Program-made: the position numbers and the translations under genes
Origin: a virus
Virus record (IMG/VR): IMGVR_UViG_3300042291_002130
Span: 1-52,785 of that record
Direction: 5' to 3' (one strand)
Length of the DNA: 52,785 nucleotides
Notes under the pieces: model-generated
Database searches by the model: none
Seen by the model: the letters and a program-made list of their open reading frames with translations, nothing else
Told to the model about the DNA's origin: nothing
Shown here: piece by piece, positions 16,226-24,838 of the stretch
Position numbering within the stretch: the first letter of the stretch is position 1
How the letters are laid out: the number at the start of each line of letters is the position of its first letter

Positions 16226-16656
16226 TGAGAACTATTGATTTTGACGTTAGTCTTATAAATAAGATTCATTTTAGACCTTCATATCATGATACAGATTATG
16301 TATGGAAAGCTGATTTAACTAAACCTAAATACAAAATAATTTTCTTTGGCCTATTTACTGTTAAAGACGGGTTTTACTCCCGTACTGAAGGCTTTTATAG
16401 GCTTGACTATCAGTATGGCAGCGACACTTATATATGGGATCATGTGAGTCTTGAAGACTTTGAAAAACTCGGCTACCTCATAAAAATTGTTAATCATACA
16501 AAAGAAGCTTGGAAAAAAGCTTATGTTGAAGTAGATTTAGGTTATCGATCTGCGATAAGTAGACTTTTTGATACTGATGAAGAAGCAAATGCTTGGATTC
16601 GACGACTAACAAATTTGTCAAATAAGACATTTGAAACAATTGAATATGAAAACTAG
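16225..16656 (+). CDS. Hypothetical protein
   Basis: A 143-residue soluble protein with many aromatic residues (Tyr/Phe/Trp in beta strands, about 10-80) and a C-terminal helical part DTDEEANAWIRRLTNL. It overlaps the macro-domain stop by one base (TAATG), so is translated with it. No family recognised. Confidence 0.55.
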   Translation: MRTIDFDVSLINKIHFRPSYHDTDYVWKADLTKPKYKIIFFGLFTVKDGFYSRTEGFYRLDYQYGSDTYIWDHVSLEDFEKLGYLIKIVNHTKEAWKKAYVEVDLGYRSAISRLFDTDEEANAWIRRLTNLSNKTFETIEYEN

Positions 16657-17038
16657 AAAAATACCGAGTTTAACTAATTCATTACTATTTTTTATGAAAG
16701 ATCAGTCCAATTTTTCTATTGAAGAATATGAAAAAACTATGATTAAGTTAGAAAAGAAGATTGAACAGTCTTTAATAAAATTACTTTCTAAAGTAGATAT
16801 TCAAGCTATTGTTAAAACTGATAGATACTCACTTCCATACACTGAAGAAATCATATACACTGCATTTGGTTACTCATATTTAAATGGAGCATTTGAATCT
16901 GCTCCATTTAAAAGAAAAATATTAACTACTCTTCTTAATGAAGATTTATATAAATTAAGATTTTATGTTTTTGCAGAAATTGAAGACCACTTTCCTATGG
17001 GAAAAGTGAGATACTGTTTTAGATACTATAAACATTAA
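16646..17038 (+). CDS. Hypothetical protein
   Basis: A 130-residue protein, mainly helical and Lys/Leu-rich. ATG 16631 is also in frame; 16646 is chosen for its TGAATATG context. It overlaps the preceding gene by 11 bases. The C-terminus (FYVFAEIEDHFPMGKVRYCF) suggests a small beta unit. No domain recognised. Confidence 0.5.
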   Translation: MKTRKIPSLTNSLLFFMKDQSNFSIEEYEKTMIKLEKKIEQSLIKLLSKVDIQAIVKTDRYSLPYTEEIIYTAFGYSYLNGAFESAPFKRKILTTLLNEDLYKLRFYVFAEIEDHFPMGKVRYCFRYYKH

Positions 17039-17053
17039 AAAATATAATTAATT

Positions 17054-17242
17054 ATGGAAGATAATATAGAAAATTTATACGATAGCTCGGTACCTGAACA
17101 TATAACTAGGTATGAATTTGATTTTGATAAAATCAAAACAATTGATGATGTTATTAGGATAATTAAAGGATTACAAATATCCTTCACTGATCAATATACT
17201 GCATTCGAAGAAATTAAGGACCTTTTAAAAATAAAAGAATAA
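17054..17242 (+). CDS. Small acidic protein
   Basis: A 62-residue acidic protein, beginning MEDNIENLYDSSVPEHITRYEF. It ends the metabolic operon; its stop codon lies in the stem of the terminator. No family recognised. Confidence 0.5.
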   Translation: MEDNIENLYDSSVPEHITRYEFDFDKIKTIDDVIRIIKGLQISFTDQYTAFEEIKDLLKIKE

Positions 17243-17276
17243 TAAAGAGACTCTAATGTACTAGAGTCTCTTTATT
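17241..17276. terminator. Bidirectional terminator, 15-bp stem
   Basis: AATAAAGAGACTCTA (17241-17255) pairs perfectly with 17262-17276 around a six-base loop. It covers the stop codons of both convergent genes (plus ending 17242, minus ending 17253). Confidence 0.85.
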
Positions 17277-17852
17277 AATTGTCTTTAAAATATGATCGTT
17301 AATCTCTTCAATTTTCTTTAAATTTAAAGAGCTTACTTCTGATCTAATTTTAGTGATATGATTTTTTATATGAGTAAGATCAGTTATTTCTAAATATCTT
17401 GATTTAACTGGGTTAGCTGAAATATTGTTATTTTTTAAGATATTATTTAATTTCATTATTGCAAAACGATCAGCTACTTGTTCAACTCTTAATAATTTTC
17501 GAGCAGCTTTATCTATATTTAAGTCATTTAAATATACATCTAGTACAATATTTTTACCATGTTTAGTATATTGATATTGGTGTGAAACTTCATGCAAGAT
17601 TACATATATTAAATAGTGTAGCGGTAGATCAAGTATTTTTGTGCTAATTACACATTTATCAGTTTTTGAAATTCCAAGTGCTCTATTTGACATTCGTTCA
17701 AATCCTATCTGTTTACAGCCTGACTTTTTAATAAATTCTCCAAGTTCATTTAATAATTTACTTGATACATCCAATCGATTTAGGTGTATTCCATAAAGAA
17801 AGTCTTCAAGTCCTCTAGTATTATATCTCTTGGGTTTTAAAGTTATCTCCAT
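17253..17852 (-). CDS. Zinc metallopeptidase-like protein (HExxH)
   Basis: A 199-residue protein with the zincin motif His87-Glu88-x-x-His91 in VILHEVSHQYQYTKHGK and a downstream glutamate in RVEQVADRFAIMKLN (Glu124), the ExxAD pattern of gluzincins. The glutamate 88 would be the catalytic base. No signal peptide, so cytoplasmic or virion-associated. Its start overlaps the neighbouring gene at 17821 by 32 bases. Phage zincins of this small type have been proposed to trim virion or host proteins; substrate unknown. Confidence 0.7.
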   Translation of the reverse strand: MEITLKPKRYNTRGLEDFLYGIHLNRLDVSSKLLNELGEFIKKSGCKQIGFERMSNRALGISKTDKCVISTKILDLPLHYLIYVILHEVSHQYQYTKHGKNIVLDVYLNDLNIDKAARKLLRVEQVADRFAIMKLNNILKNNNISANPVKSRYLEITDLTHIKNHITKIRSEVSSLNLKKIEEINDHILKTINKETLVH

Positions 17853-18210
17853 CTAATATACTTAATAGTTTTCTAACTGAATACATTAATGCATCTAGTG
17901 CATCTGAATAAGTTTTATGCTGCTCATTAGTTAAGTTCCCAGCAATTAGCCCATTCCAAAAAATAACACCAGCAGCCGTGAGAATACCTTTATTATCAAA
18001 GTATTCTTGCTTTAATACTTGTATTCTATCTGAACACGGTGATTCACATATTTCAGAAGTTGGTATCCACTCTTCAAATGCTTTAAAGAAAGCATCACGA
18101 GTTGCTCCATATGCGGTTGCATTATTTTCCCAGGTTTGTGGACTTAATGGACTAACTTGGTTAATTCCAATTACTCCATCATTATAATAATCTTCTAAAT
18201 CAAATAACAT
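17821..18210 (-). CDS. Putative virion protein, unknown
   Basis: A 129-residue protein, helical, with PTSEICESPCSDRIQVLKQEYFDNKGILTAAGVIFWNGLIAGNLT in the middle. It lies one base after the 274-residue gene, which has a late promoter, so it is a late gene. No domain recognised; tail or baseplate chaperone are possible. Confidence 0.5.
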   Translation of the reverse strand: MLFDLEDYYNDGVIGINQVSPLSPQTWENNATAYGATRDAFFKAFEEWIPTSEICESPCSDRIQVLKQEYFDNKGILTAAGVIFWNGLIAGNLTNEQHKTYSDALDALMYSVRKLLSILDGDNFKTQEI

Positions 18211-18211
18211 A

Positions 18212-19036
18212 TTATAAATTATCTTTTTTTATTCTAAATTCCGGTATGTATTTTGCAGCCCAAAGAAATGGTTGCAATGAAAGTGCTAATTCATTTTTAG
18301 CTTTAATTGCAGCATCACGTTGAGCCGCCATTGCTAAATGAGTAAATGATATTGTATCAAGATAGAAGCTAATAGAAAATTCACTTTCTGCTGGATCCCA
18401 TGCATACCATGCAATATCATTAATTACATAAATAATATCTCCAGGTAATCCAACCAACGGAATATCACCTACACTTGAAACTGCAGGTAGTGTTCTTAAC
18501 TCAGTAACTCCAGGTAAAGCAATATCTGCTGCATGAATAGACCATTCTTCATATTCATTAACCTTTTTACAAAAGTATGTAGTCGGCGTATCGATCACTA
18601 AATTTGTTTTATAAAAAAGAGTAGATGCTGGGACTGGTGCTGGCAACTCCTGATAAGCTGGTCGATTTTCAAAATTAATCGCTAATATATTTTCACTATT
18701 TTTCTTAATCCAATCATCTCTAAATGCACGAAAAGTAGTATCTGAGTTACCGTTGTCTGATACCCAAGTATCTAGATCTTCATATGTTGGTTGATATAAT
18801 TTATCTAGTAATACATCGAATCCCCAATGTCTAAAGATTGGCCGAAGTTTATCTCCTCCACAATATCCTGGTCTACTTTCTCCAGGTAAACTTGCACCAG
18901 CTGCTGCTCCGCCAGAAAGGGATCCGGTTGTTCTAGACATTCTAACTGCTTGTTCAAATAACATTTGCTCTTCTTCAAAGCGTCTTCGATTTTCTTTTTG
19001 GTTAGGAGATTCTTCTCCCCAATTAATAAATGACAT
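18212..19036 (-). CDS. Putative virion structural protein
   Basis: A 274-residue protein. The N-terminus MSFINWGEESPNQKENRRRFEEEQMLFEQAVRMSR is a charged helix, followed by a Gly/Ala/Ser linker and a larger alpha/beta domain with HWGFDVLLDKLYQPTYEDL and LPGDIIYVINDIAWYAWDPAE. No signal peptide. The late promoter 20 bases upstream and the downstream late genes point to a virion component. The small helical head with a Gly-rich linker is common in phage tail or baseplate proteins; the exact role is not visible. Confidence 0.55.
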   Translation of the reverse strand: MSFINWGEESPNQKENRRRFEEEQMLFEQAVRMSRTTGSLSGGAAAGASLPGESRPGYCGGDKLRPIFRHWGFDVLLDKLYQPTYEDLDTWVSDNGNSDTTFRAFRDDWIKKNSENILAINFENRPAYQELPAPVPASTLFYKTNLVIDTPTTYFCKKVNEYEEWSIHAADIALPGVTELRTLPAVSSVGDIPLVGLPGDIIYVINDIAWYAWDPAESEFSISFYLDTISFTHLAMAAQRDAAIKAKNELALSLQPFLWAAKYIPEFRIKKDNL

Positions 19037-19055
19037 ATTATTTCAAATATTTTAA

Positions 19056-19064
19056 TTATTTATC
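19056..19064 (-). promoter_or_regulatory. Late promoter GATAAATAA
   Basis: Minus-strand CAGATAAATAATTAAAAT, 19 bases before the start at 19036; the same ATTAAAA follows the late promoter of the recombinase gene at 43545. Confidence 0.7.
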
Positions 19065-19120
19065 TGAATAAAATTTTAATATCTATATTAAATATAGTAG
19101 AATAGTTAAAAATATAAATT

Positions 19121-20845
19121 ATGTTTAAACCAAATCCTTTAGGCTTAACCGATGGTTACAAAGTCGGACATAAGTCAATGTTAGCACCAGGCACAGATTT
19201 CTTATATGGAACGTGGATTCCTAGAAGTTTAAAGTATGCTGCTCCGGGAATCGAAAAAATACTTTCATCAGGTCAACAACTTGCATGGATGTGGCTTCAT
19301 GATCAATTTGAAGATAACTTCTTTAATCAATCAATTGAAATTGCTCAGAAATTTGGTAGAGATATGTCAAAATATTTAGGATTAACTTATGATTCTACCC
19401 ATTTTGAAGACCTTCACAAGTTAGGTTACTTACCAATAAAAGTTAAAGCTCTTCCTGAAGGATGTGAGACTTTACCTAATATTCCACATCAAACATTTGT
19501 TAATACTGTCCCCGGATATGCCTGGTTAACTCTATACTTGGAAACTCCAGTTTCATATGCTTCTTGGAAAACTCCAACTAATGCAACTTTAGCATTACAG
19601 TATCGTAGGAATGCAACTGATTGGGTAATGAAAACAGATTCAGATAATGCATGGTTTATTGATTATTCATGTCACGATTTTGCTTCTCGAGGATTAGATC
19701 CATTCTCAGTAATTTCTTCTGGCCTGGCTCACTCATTCTCTTTTATTGGATCAGATACCCTTATTGTAATTGACGCTGCTCGTTATTTCTATGGAGTTGG
19801 TGAAGATGAAGTATGTATCGCATCAGTTAATGCATCCGAACATAGCGTAACGTGCACAGGGATTTTCTACTTCTTAGATAAATTAAAATCTGGTGAACTA
19901 GATCATGAAATCGATACTTATTACTCTTATGATATTTCAGCGACTGCTTCAACTCAAGAGAATCCAGATTTTATGGCAATTGCTGAATGGTTAAATTTAA
20001 AGAGATGGTTAGAGATATTTCCAGTTGGAATCCTATCAGTCGTATCTGATACCTTTGACCTATTCCGAGTTATTTCTGAAATCTTACCTCGTTTAAAAGA
20101 TCAAATTATGGCACGTGATGGCAAATTAGTTATCCGTCCTGATTCTGGTGATCCGGTTGATATTACTTGCGGAATTAATACGCAAGATAATATTTCAATT
20201 CGAATACAAGGTTTAGGCGAATATTATTCAAGAACTAATAAAAGTGGCCAAACTATATCAGACTGGACTAAAACAGCTGTTACTGAATGTAAAGGAGTAA
20301 TTGAATTACTTTGGGATATTTTTGGAGGTACCATTAGTAAAGAAGGATTTAGAGTTTTAGACTCGCATATTGGTGCAATTTATGGAGACTCAATTAATTT
20401 AGAGAGACAAGTCCAAATTTATAAAAGGCTTGCATCAAAAAGATTTGCAGCAACAAATATTGTTTTAGGAGTCGGTTCATTTACATACCAATTTAATACT
20501 CGAGATACAAATGGTTATGCTGCAAAAGGTGCTCAATTTGAAGCAAATGGCGTATCGTTTGATATCTTCAAAGATCCTGTAACTGATGATGGTACTAAGA
20601 AATCTTTAAAAGGATACTGTCAAGTTATTAATACTCGACCAGATGCAAAATCTGATGAATTATTATATGATGGATTAGATCAAATAGAAGTTCGAATTAG
20701 TTGTACTAAAGAAGAGGAAGATTGCGGATTATTACAAACTATTTATGAAAATGGTAAATTCTATAATCAAGTAACTCTAGATGAAATTAGAAATAGAGTT
20801 CGTACCTTATCTACTGTACGCCAATTAGAAACTGCACACCAATGA
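19121..20845 (+). CDS. nadV: Nicotinamide phosphoribosyltransferase family (NadV / Namat-like)
   Basis: A 574-residue protein of the NAMPT family. Signatures are DGYKVGHKSM (11-20), the tunnel segment WIPRSLKYA, the catalytic-base region EHSVTCTG at about 243-250, SVVSDTFDLFRVI, LVIRPDSGDP at about 337-346 and GFRVLDSHIGAIYGD at about 408-422, then AAKGAQFEANG. NAMPT adds the phosphoribosyl group of PRPP to nicotinamide to give NMN. In phage NARP1 the homologue (Namat) uses ADPR-pyrophosphate to give NAD+ directly. Together with the PRPP-synthetase homologue at 12905 both salvage and NARP1 fit. It heads the operon through 22866. Confidence 0.88.
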   Translation: MFKPNPLGLTDGYKVGHKSMLAPGTDFLYGTWIPRSLKYAAPGIEKILSSGQQLAWMWLHDQFEDNFFNQSIEIAQKFGRDMSKYLGLTYDSTHFEDLHKLGYLPIKVKALPEGCETLPNIPHQTFVNTVPGYAWLTLYLETPVSYASWKTPTNATLALQYRRNATDWVMKTDSDNAWFIDYSCHDFASRGLDPFSVISSGLAHSFSFIGSDTLIVIDAARYFYGVGEDEVCIASVNASEHSVTCTGIFYFLDKLKSGELDHEIDTYYSYDISATASTQENPDFMAIAEWLNLKRWLEIFPVGILSVVSDTFDLFRVISEILPRLKDQIMARDGKLVIRPDSGDPVDITCGINTQDNISIRIQGLGEYYSRTNKSGQTISDWTKTAVTECKGVIELLWDIFGGTISKEGFRVLDSHIGAIYGDSINLERQVQIYKRLASKRFAATNIVLGVGSFTYQFNTRDTNGYAAKGAQFEANGVSFDIFKDPVTDDGTKKSLKGYCQVINTRPDAKSDELLYDGLDQIEVRISCTKEEEDCGLLQTIYENGKFYNQVTLDEIRNRVRTLSTVRQLETAHQ

Positions 20846-21222
20846 AGCATTTAATATTCTTAATTGATATTGATGGCACAATATGCGAAGATATTAAAAA
20901 TGAAGATTCCCACTTATATTCAACTGCAAAAGCTCTGCCTGGAGCAGTTGAAAGGTGTAATCAATGGCATAAGAGTGGAGCTCAAATCCATTTCTTCACT
21001 GCTCGAGAATCTAAAGATCGTGAAGTAACTGAATCATGGCTAACTGATAATGGTTTCAAATATCATGGTCTTATAATGGATAAACCTAGAATTAAAGATG
21101 GCCAAGAGTATATTTGGGTAGATAATCGAAAAGTACGAGCTATTACTTTTAAAGGTATCTGGTCAGACTTAGTTAAATATACCAAGAATATTTTATCTTT
21201 TCGAGAAGACTACCATGATTAA
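20842..21222 (+). CDS. HAD-superfamily phosphatase-like protein
   Basis: A 126-residue HAD hydrolase without a cap domain: LIFLIDIDGTICEDI has the DxD motif I, FFTARES motif II, and YIWVDNRKVRAI the C-terminal acidic motif. A small phosphatase acting on nucleotides or sugar phosphates is likely. It overlaps the NAMPT-family gene by 4 bases (ATGA), so it may process a product or intermediate of that reaction. Confidence 0.75.
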   Translation: MKHLIFLIDIDGTICEDIKNEDSHLYSTAKALPGAVERCNQWHKSGAQIHFFTARESKDREVTESWLTDNGFKYHGLIMDKPRIKDGQEYIWVDNRKVRAITFKGIWSDLVKYTKNILSFREDYHD

Positions 21223-21565
21223 AGTAATTATTGCAGGTGGTCGAGATTTTAAAGATTACGAAAAACTTAAAAACATTTGTGATATTGCATTTAAGAGTTA
21301 TCCTCAAGTTGAGATCGTTAGTGGCACAGCACACGGAGCTGACTTGCTAGGGGAACAGTATGCTAATGATAGAGGACACCTGATAAAACGATTCCCTGCA
21401 GATTGGGATAATTATGGCAAGGGAGCAGGGTTTCGCAGGAATGTCGAGATGGCCGAATATGCTGGTGCACTATTAGCCTTTTGGGATGGGTCAAGTCGAG
21501 GTACACAACATATGATTAACACAGCAAAGAAAAAAGGATTAAAGATAAAAATAATAAAATATTAA
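21215..21565 (+). CDS. SLOG-family protein (YspA/DUF2493 type)
   Basis: A 116-residue Rossmann-like SLOG domain: VIIAGGRDFKDYEKL at about 4-18, then EIVSGTAHGADLLGEQYANDRG at about 36-57, then ADWDNYGKGAGFRRN (the family's basic residues) and LLAFWDGSSRGTQHMI. The GGRDF and SGxAxGAD motifs are the nucleotide-binding hallmarks. SLOG domains bind nucleotides or nucleotide-derived ligands such as ADP-ribose or NAD products. It overlaps the HAD gene by 8 bases and belongs to the NAMPT operon. Confidence 0.8.
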   Translation: MIKVIIAGGRDFKDYEKLKNICDIAFKSYPQVEIVSGTAHGADLLGEQYANDRGHLIKRFPADWDNYGKGAGFRRNVEMAEYAGALLAFWDGSSRGTQHMINTAKKKGLKIKIIKY

Positions 21566-21573
21566 ATTTAATT

Positions 21574-21583
21574 TAGTATAATA
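21574..21583 (+). promoter_or_regulatory. Middle-type promoter TAGTATAATA
   Basis: TTTAGTATAATAATATTAAG nine bases before ATG 21592. The TAGTATAATA ten-mer is repeated before several transcription units in this window; surrounding sequence is AT-rich without a clear -35. Confidence 0.55.
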
Positions 21584-21591
21584 ATATTAAG

Positions 21592-22002
21592 ATGAAAGTA
21601 TATTGTAAAAGTTGTAAGAAACCTACAGAACACCGTCAAAAGTTAGGAGGAACTGTTTGTAATTCTTGTGATGTTATAAACTATCCAGTTTATCTTGAAA
21701 GAATTAATGATGGTAGAAGTAATATTGGAAACACTGCTATTTGGATAGAGTGGACCGACGACGGTAGAGGTAAAGCAAGTCATCCTGATCCGCGGATAGG
21801 ATATAGCCTATGTTTAGATCCATATGTAATCAAACCGGATTTTCCTGGATTAGAGGATCATATAACTACTCCAGGATATGGCTGGCTTACTACATCAGTT
21901 ACTGAAATAATTGAAGATAAAAAAATAAAGTCAGTTCGTCAAATTCACTTTAAAACTAAAAATTCAGAATATATTTTACACTATAGTACACCAAAATCAT
22001 GA
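21592..22002 (+). CDS. Zinc-ribbon-headed hypothetical protein
   Basis: A 136-residue protein with an N-terminal zinc ribbon (CKSC at 4-7 and CNSC at about 22-25) followed by a beta-rich domain (IGNTAIWIEWTDDGRGKASH, GYGWLTTSVTEI). Its own middle-type promoter lies just upstream. It overlaps a 59-residue membrane gene. No family name recognised. Confidence 0.55.
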   Translation: MKVYCKSCKKPTEHRQKLGGTVCNSCDVINYPVYLERINDGRSNIGNTAIWIEWTDDGRGKASHPDPRIGYSLCLDPYVIKPDFPGLEDHITTPGYGWLTTSVTEIIEDKKIKSVRQIHFKTKNSEYILHYSTPKS

Positions 22003-22178
22003 CAAAAGTAGCACTCATAATCGTCCTGTTAATATGTTCAATACTTTGTTGGTTATTTGCAACAACCGCTCGAGTAAATAATGAACATAATAAGACAGCA
22101 TTTATTATTAAATCAATTTTCTATTGGCTTGCGATCACTATTGCATTTTCAATAGGTTACTTAATATCTAGCATATGA
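21999..22178 (+). CDS. Small two-span membrane protein (59 aa)
   Basis: A short frame of 59 residues, MTKVALIIVLLICSIL..., with membrane helices at about 4-22 and 40-57 and a short charged loop (RVNNEHNKT) between. It overlaps the preceding gene by 4 bases (ATGA) and the following by 4, a strong sign of coupled coding. Two helices and small size would fit a holin-like protein, but there is no adjacent lysis gene. Confidence 0.65.
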   Translation: MTKVALIIVLLICSILCWLFATTARVNNEHNKTAFIIKSIFYWLAITIAFSIGYLISSI

Positions 22179-22381
22179 AACAATTAGAATGGAAAGAAAT
22201 TAAAAGCACAGTTCAATGCTTTCAGCTTGATGGTGAACCTGAACTGATTCATGTTATTAAGACAGGATTTAATGATATGTATATGATAGTGCATGAAGAT
22301 GCGTATGAGTTTTCTCTAGGTCTAGTTGAGTATGGGACTAGAGAATTAATTGAACACAAATATAATATAAAATTAAATTAA
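22175..22381 (+). CDS. Small hypothetical protein
   Basis: A 68-residue acidic protein, likely beta-alpha (QLEWKEIKSTVQCFQLDGEPE). Coupled to the previous gene by a 4-base overlap and followed two bases later by another gene. No family recognised. Confidence 0.5.
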   Translation: MKQLEWKEIKSTVQCFQLDGEPELIHVIKTGFNDMYMIVHEDAYEFSLGLVEYGTRELIEHKYNIKLN

Positions 22382-22383
22382 TT

Positions 22384-22866
22384 ATGGAAAAAGAAATTAT
22401 CTTAAATCAAATTAAAACACCAGATGGAACTATCCTAATGTCTATGCATCGTCACGATTATGTAACGTATGATGATGCAAATGGATTAACTTATATGGTA
22501 GATGGAGGTAGTGAATATCTACGTAGAAATATTCATAGAACTGAGTTAACTCCGATTAACCGTATTATAGTTAAGATTAAATCAATGCTTGGTATAAAAT
22601 GGCGTGATCCATTAGAATATACTGAACTTTCAATATTTAGTGATGCCCCATTTGAAGTAATTCGTGAGAGCTTTCATAGAGGAGGTCGTGGAAAGGATGG
22701 CACTGAACCTTTAACTTGGGTACCAATGGATAAGATGAGTGACGATTGGTTATTAGCGTGTATTAAGTATAATAATGATCATGGTAGAATGGATTGCTTT
22801 GCAAATACATTATATTCAAAGGAATTAGAATATCGCCAAGAAAATAATATACATATTGCAGATTAA
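22384..22866 (+). CDS. Hypothetical phage protein
   Basis: A 160-residue protein. A central segment SFHRGGRGKDGTEPLTWVPMDKMSDDWLLACIKYNNDHG is reminiscent of uncharacterised phage proteins I have seen in large myovirus genomes, but no function is known to me. Its end overlaps the lysozyme gene on the other strand by 4 bases (GATTAATC). Confidence 0.55.
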   Translation: MEKEIILNQIKTPDGTILMSMHRHDYVTYDDANGLTYMVDGGSEYLRRNIHRTELTPINRIIVKIKSMLGIKWRDPLEYTELSIFSDAPFEVIRESFHRGGRGKDGTEPLTWVPMDKMSDDWLLACIKYNNDHGRMDCFANTLYSKELEYRQENNIHIAD

Positions 22867-23426
22867 TCTACCTCAGTATCTACTGAGGTTTCAGTTGAAG
22901 TAGTAGCAATCGGTGGTTCCATTTGTGTATCCTGTTGAGAAATATATTCATCGTATATTTCTCTAGCACTAGCAGTACGTAGTATACTTGATGCAGCACC
23001 TTCATATTTAATAGCAATAATCGATGCTGCTGACTCAACAGTTGGAGCCGCTTCTACTAATTGTTTAATAGGTTTAGTTACAGTAAAATATTTACTATTT
23101 AATTCAATATTAATAAATTCAAGTTGACCATCAATTGATTGCCACTTAGGTAACTTCTTTAAGCTACTTAATCTTGAATCTCCCCATTGAACTAATCCGT
23201 AGTGGCCAGAAGTAGCCTTTAGATTAGGTTCAAATTTAGATTCTGCAAAAATATTTCCACAAAGAGCTGCTGCTAGCTTTGGAGAATATTCATATTTAGT
23301 AACGAGTTTATCCATTATAGATAACGCAATATTAAAAAGGTGGGAGTATTTCCCACCTTTTTCTTTATTAAAATATGAAGCTTCATTTAGTCGCTTCCAT
23401 TGTTTAAATTCTAAAATATATCCCAT
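22863..23426 (-). CDS. Leader-tagged virion lysozyme (Phage_lysozyme2-like)
   Basis: A 187-residue protein beginning MGYILEFKQWKRLNEASYF, with the leader-like FKQWKRLNEAS. A lysozyme domain follows (about 28-140): SPKLAAALCGNIFAESKFEPNLKA with Glu62 as likely catalytic acid, then HYGLVQWGDSRLSSLKKLPKW, the pattern of the phage-tail lysozyme family (PF18013-like). The C-terminus is Thr/Glu-rich. It probably cuts peptidoglycan during entry. The leader would imply head packaging, unusual for such enzymes. Confidence 0.75.
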   Translation of the reverse strand: MGYILEFKQWKRLNEASYFNKEKGGKYSHLFNIALSIMDKLVTKYEYSPKLAAALCGNIFAESKFEPNLKATSGHYGLVQWGDSRLSSLKKLPKWQSIDGQLEFINIELNSKYFTVTKPIKQLVEAAPTVESAASIIAIKYEGAASSILRTASAREIYDEYISQQDTQMEPPIATTSTETSVDTEVD

Positions 23427-23432
23427 TAGTTA

Positions 23433-24812
23433 TTAGAATAACCAGCTTTCTGAATCTTCTTCAGGTCCAGTGGCTGATGATTTTTTAAATATGTTGTCAG
23501 TGTCAGCTGATTTAATTCCTAATGCACCTGCAATACTTACATTTGGTGTTTTAATTTTACTAGTAACTAAAAATGCTGCAAATTTATCAATTACTCCATC
23601 TAATGTGTGTTTAGCAATCATACTTGGAATTGATGCATAGTCACCAGCCGTAGGTAAGTCCCTTCTGTATTTTTCAGGCTGAGCTTCTCTAAATCCTGTT
23701 TCAGGTGATCTGCTCTCTTCATCTGGACTAAATTTCTTACGTTGAACCGTGTATCGACCTGTCCATGAAATACCTACCTCATTCTCTTGTTCTAATTCAA
23801 AACCTGAAGTTTTTTTATATGCACTCGGAGCTCCTTCTACTCCACCTCTACCTTCATTGTATAATTCTTTTCTAAAATCTCTAAATTTTGAAAATAACCA
23901 AGCCTGTACTTTAGCAGGATTCCCGCCGATCGCAGTAGATAATTCATTTATTTCAGGGAATAGTGCACCTCTAAAACCATTTTCATTATTAGCGTCAGCT
24001 TCAATCTTATTCTTAATTTGAGTATTTAATTTAGGAACGATCTTTGAAAAACGATTAGCAAAAACTCTTAAAAAGTCAGGTGATAATACTTGACCTTTAG
24101 CAGACGTCCTAGTTTCCCGAGTAACTCTAGGTTCTTCTTGTGGTGCAACTGGGATATTATATATAAATAACGGTTTTTCTAGAGAAGGTGCATACTTTTT
24201 CTCTCCTTGTCTAGTCATTGCTCTTACAAACTCTTGGATCTTACCATTAGTGTTTCCGCCTTTAGTATCATGTACTCCTCGTAATTGTAAACGGTCAACT
24301 CCACTAGTTGTTAATTCAGAATATCCATAATCAACTGCTTTCTTTTTTTCAGGATCCCATGCAATGACAGCATACTGTTCTCCAGTTGCACCTTTACTTG
24401 GTTGTTTATGATAAAGAAACATAAAGAAATCGATCTCTGGATTTACTACAAAGATTCTGATTTCACCAAATGGAATTGATTGAAGATACCAAGCAAAATC
24501 AGTATATTCACTTTTAACCTCCTTGTTTTGGAATGGGCTACTATTTGATTTACGACCTCTTAATTTAATTGGATCAGGTATTTCAACATTTGGTGAAGGA
24601 ATAAAATAATTATATGGCATTGGAACAGCTGCTCTAGATTTATAAGTATGTCCCATTTGAGGATATTGATTACTATAGTGTTCCTCCTTTGTGTGGATAG
24701 TCCTAATCATTTCTTTAGGTAATCCAATTTGACTTAAATTTGAATCTTCAAAAATCGCATTGTTTACATACGATTCAAATTCTTTAATTAATCCGCCTTC
24801 TTTATTAAGCAT
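23433..24812 (-). CDS. Large leader-tagged late protein, unknown
   Basis: A 459-residue protein starting MLNKEGGLIKEFESYVNNAIFEDSN, with an extended leader-like motif (FESYVNNAIFED). A charged low-complexity region follows, then alpha/beta segments such as SEYTDFAWYLQSIPFGEIRIFVVNPEIDFFMFL and YAVIAWDPEKKKAVDYG at about 100-165, and a disordered C-terminal part with KAYKKTSG-like charged stretches. Late promoter 16 bases upstream. It lies immediately before the lysozyme gene. No domain recognised; a packaged protein or tail component. Confidence 0.55.
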   Translation of the reverse strand: MLNKEGGLIKEFESYVNNAIFEDSNLSQIGLPKEMIRTIHTKEEHYSNQYPQMGHTYKSRAAVPMPYNYFIPSPNVEIPDPIKLRGRKSNSSPFQNKEVKSEYTDFAWYLQSIPFGEIRIFVVNPEIDFFMFLYHKQPSKGATGEQYAVIAWDPEKKKAVDYGYSELTTSGVDRLQLRGVHDTKGGNTNGKIQEFVRAMTRQGEKKYAPSLEKPLFIYNIPVAPQEEPRVTRETRTSAKGQVLSPDFLRVFANRFSKIVPKLNTQIKNKIEADANNENGFRGALFPEINELSTAIGGNPAKVQAWLFSKFRDFRKELYNEGRGGVEGAPSAYKKTSGFELEQENEVGISWTGRYTVQRKKFSPDEESRSPETGFREAQPEKYRRDLPTAGDYASIPSMIAKHTLDGVIDKFAAFLVTSKIKTPNVSIAGALGIKSADTDNIFKKSSATGPEEDSESWLF

Positions 24813-24828
24813 TATTCAAAGTTTTTTA

Positions 24829-24837
24829 TTATTTATT
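24829..24837 (-). promoter_or_regulatory. Late promoter AATAAATAA
   Basis: Minus-strand CGAATAAATAATAAAAAAC before the start at 24812; one base differs from the GATAAATAA consensus. Back-to-back with the plus-strand site at 24839. Confidence 0.6.
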
Positions 24838-24838
24838 C

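Noticed and set aside
21999-22178. Holin call for the two-span membrane protein
   Set aside because: Topology is compatible, but the endolysin is 5 kb away in another operon and other small membrane proteins are equally likely.
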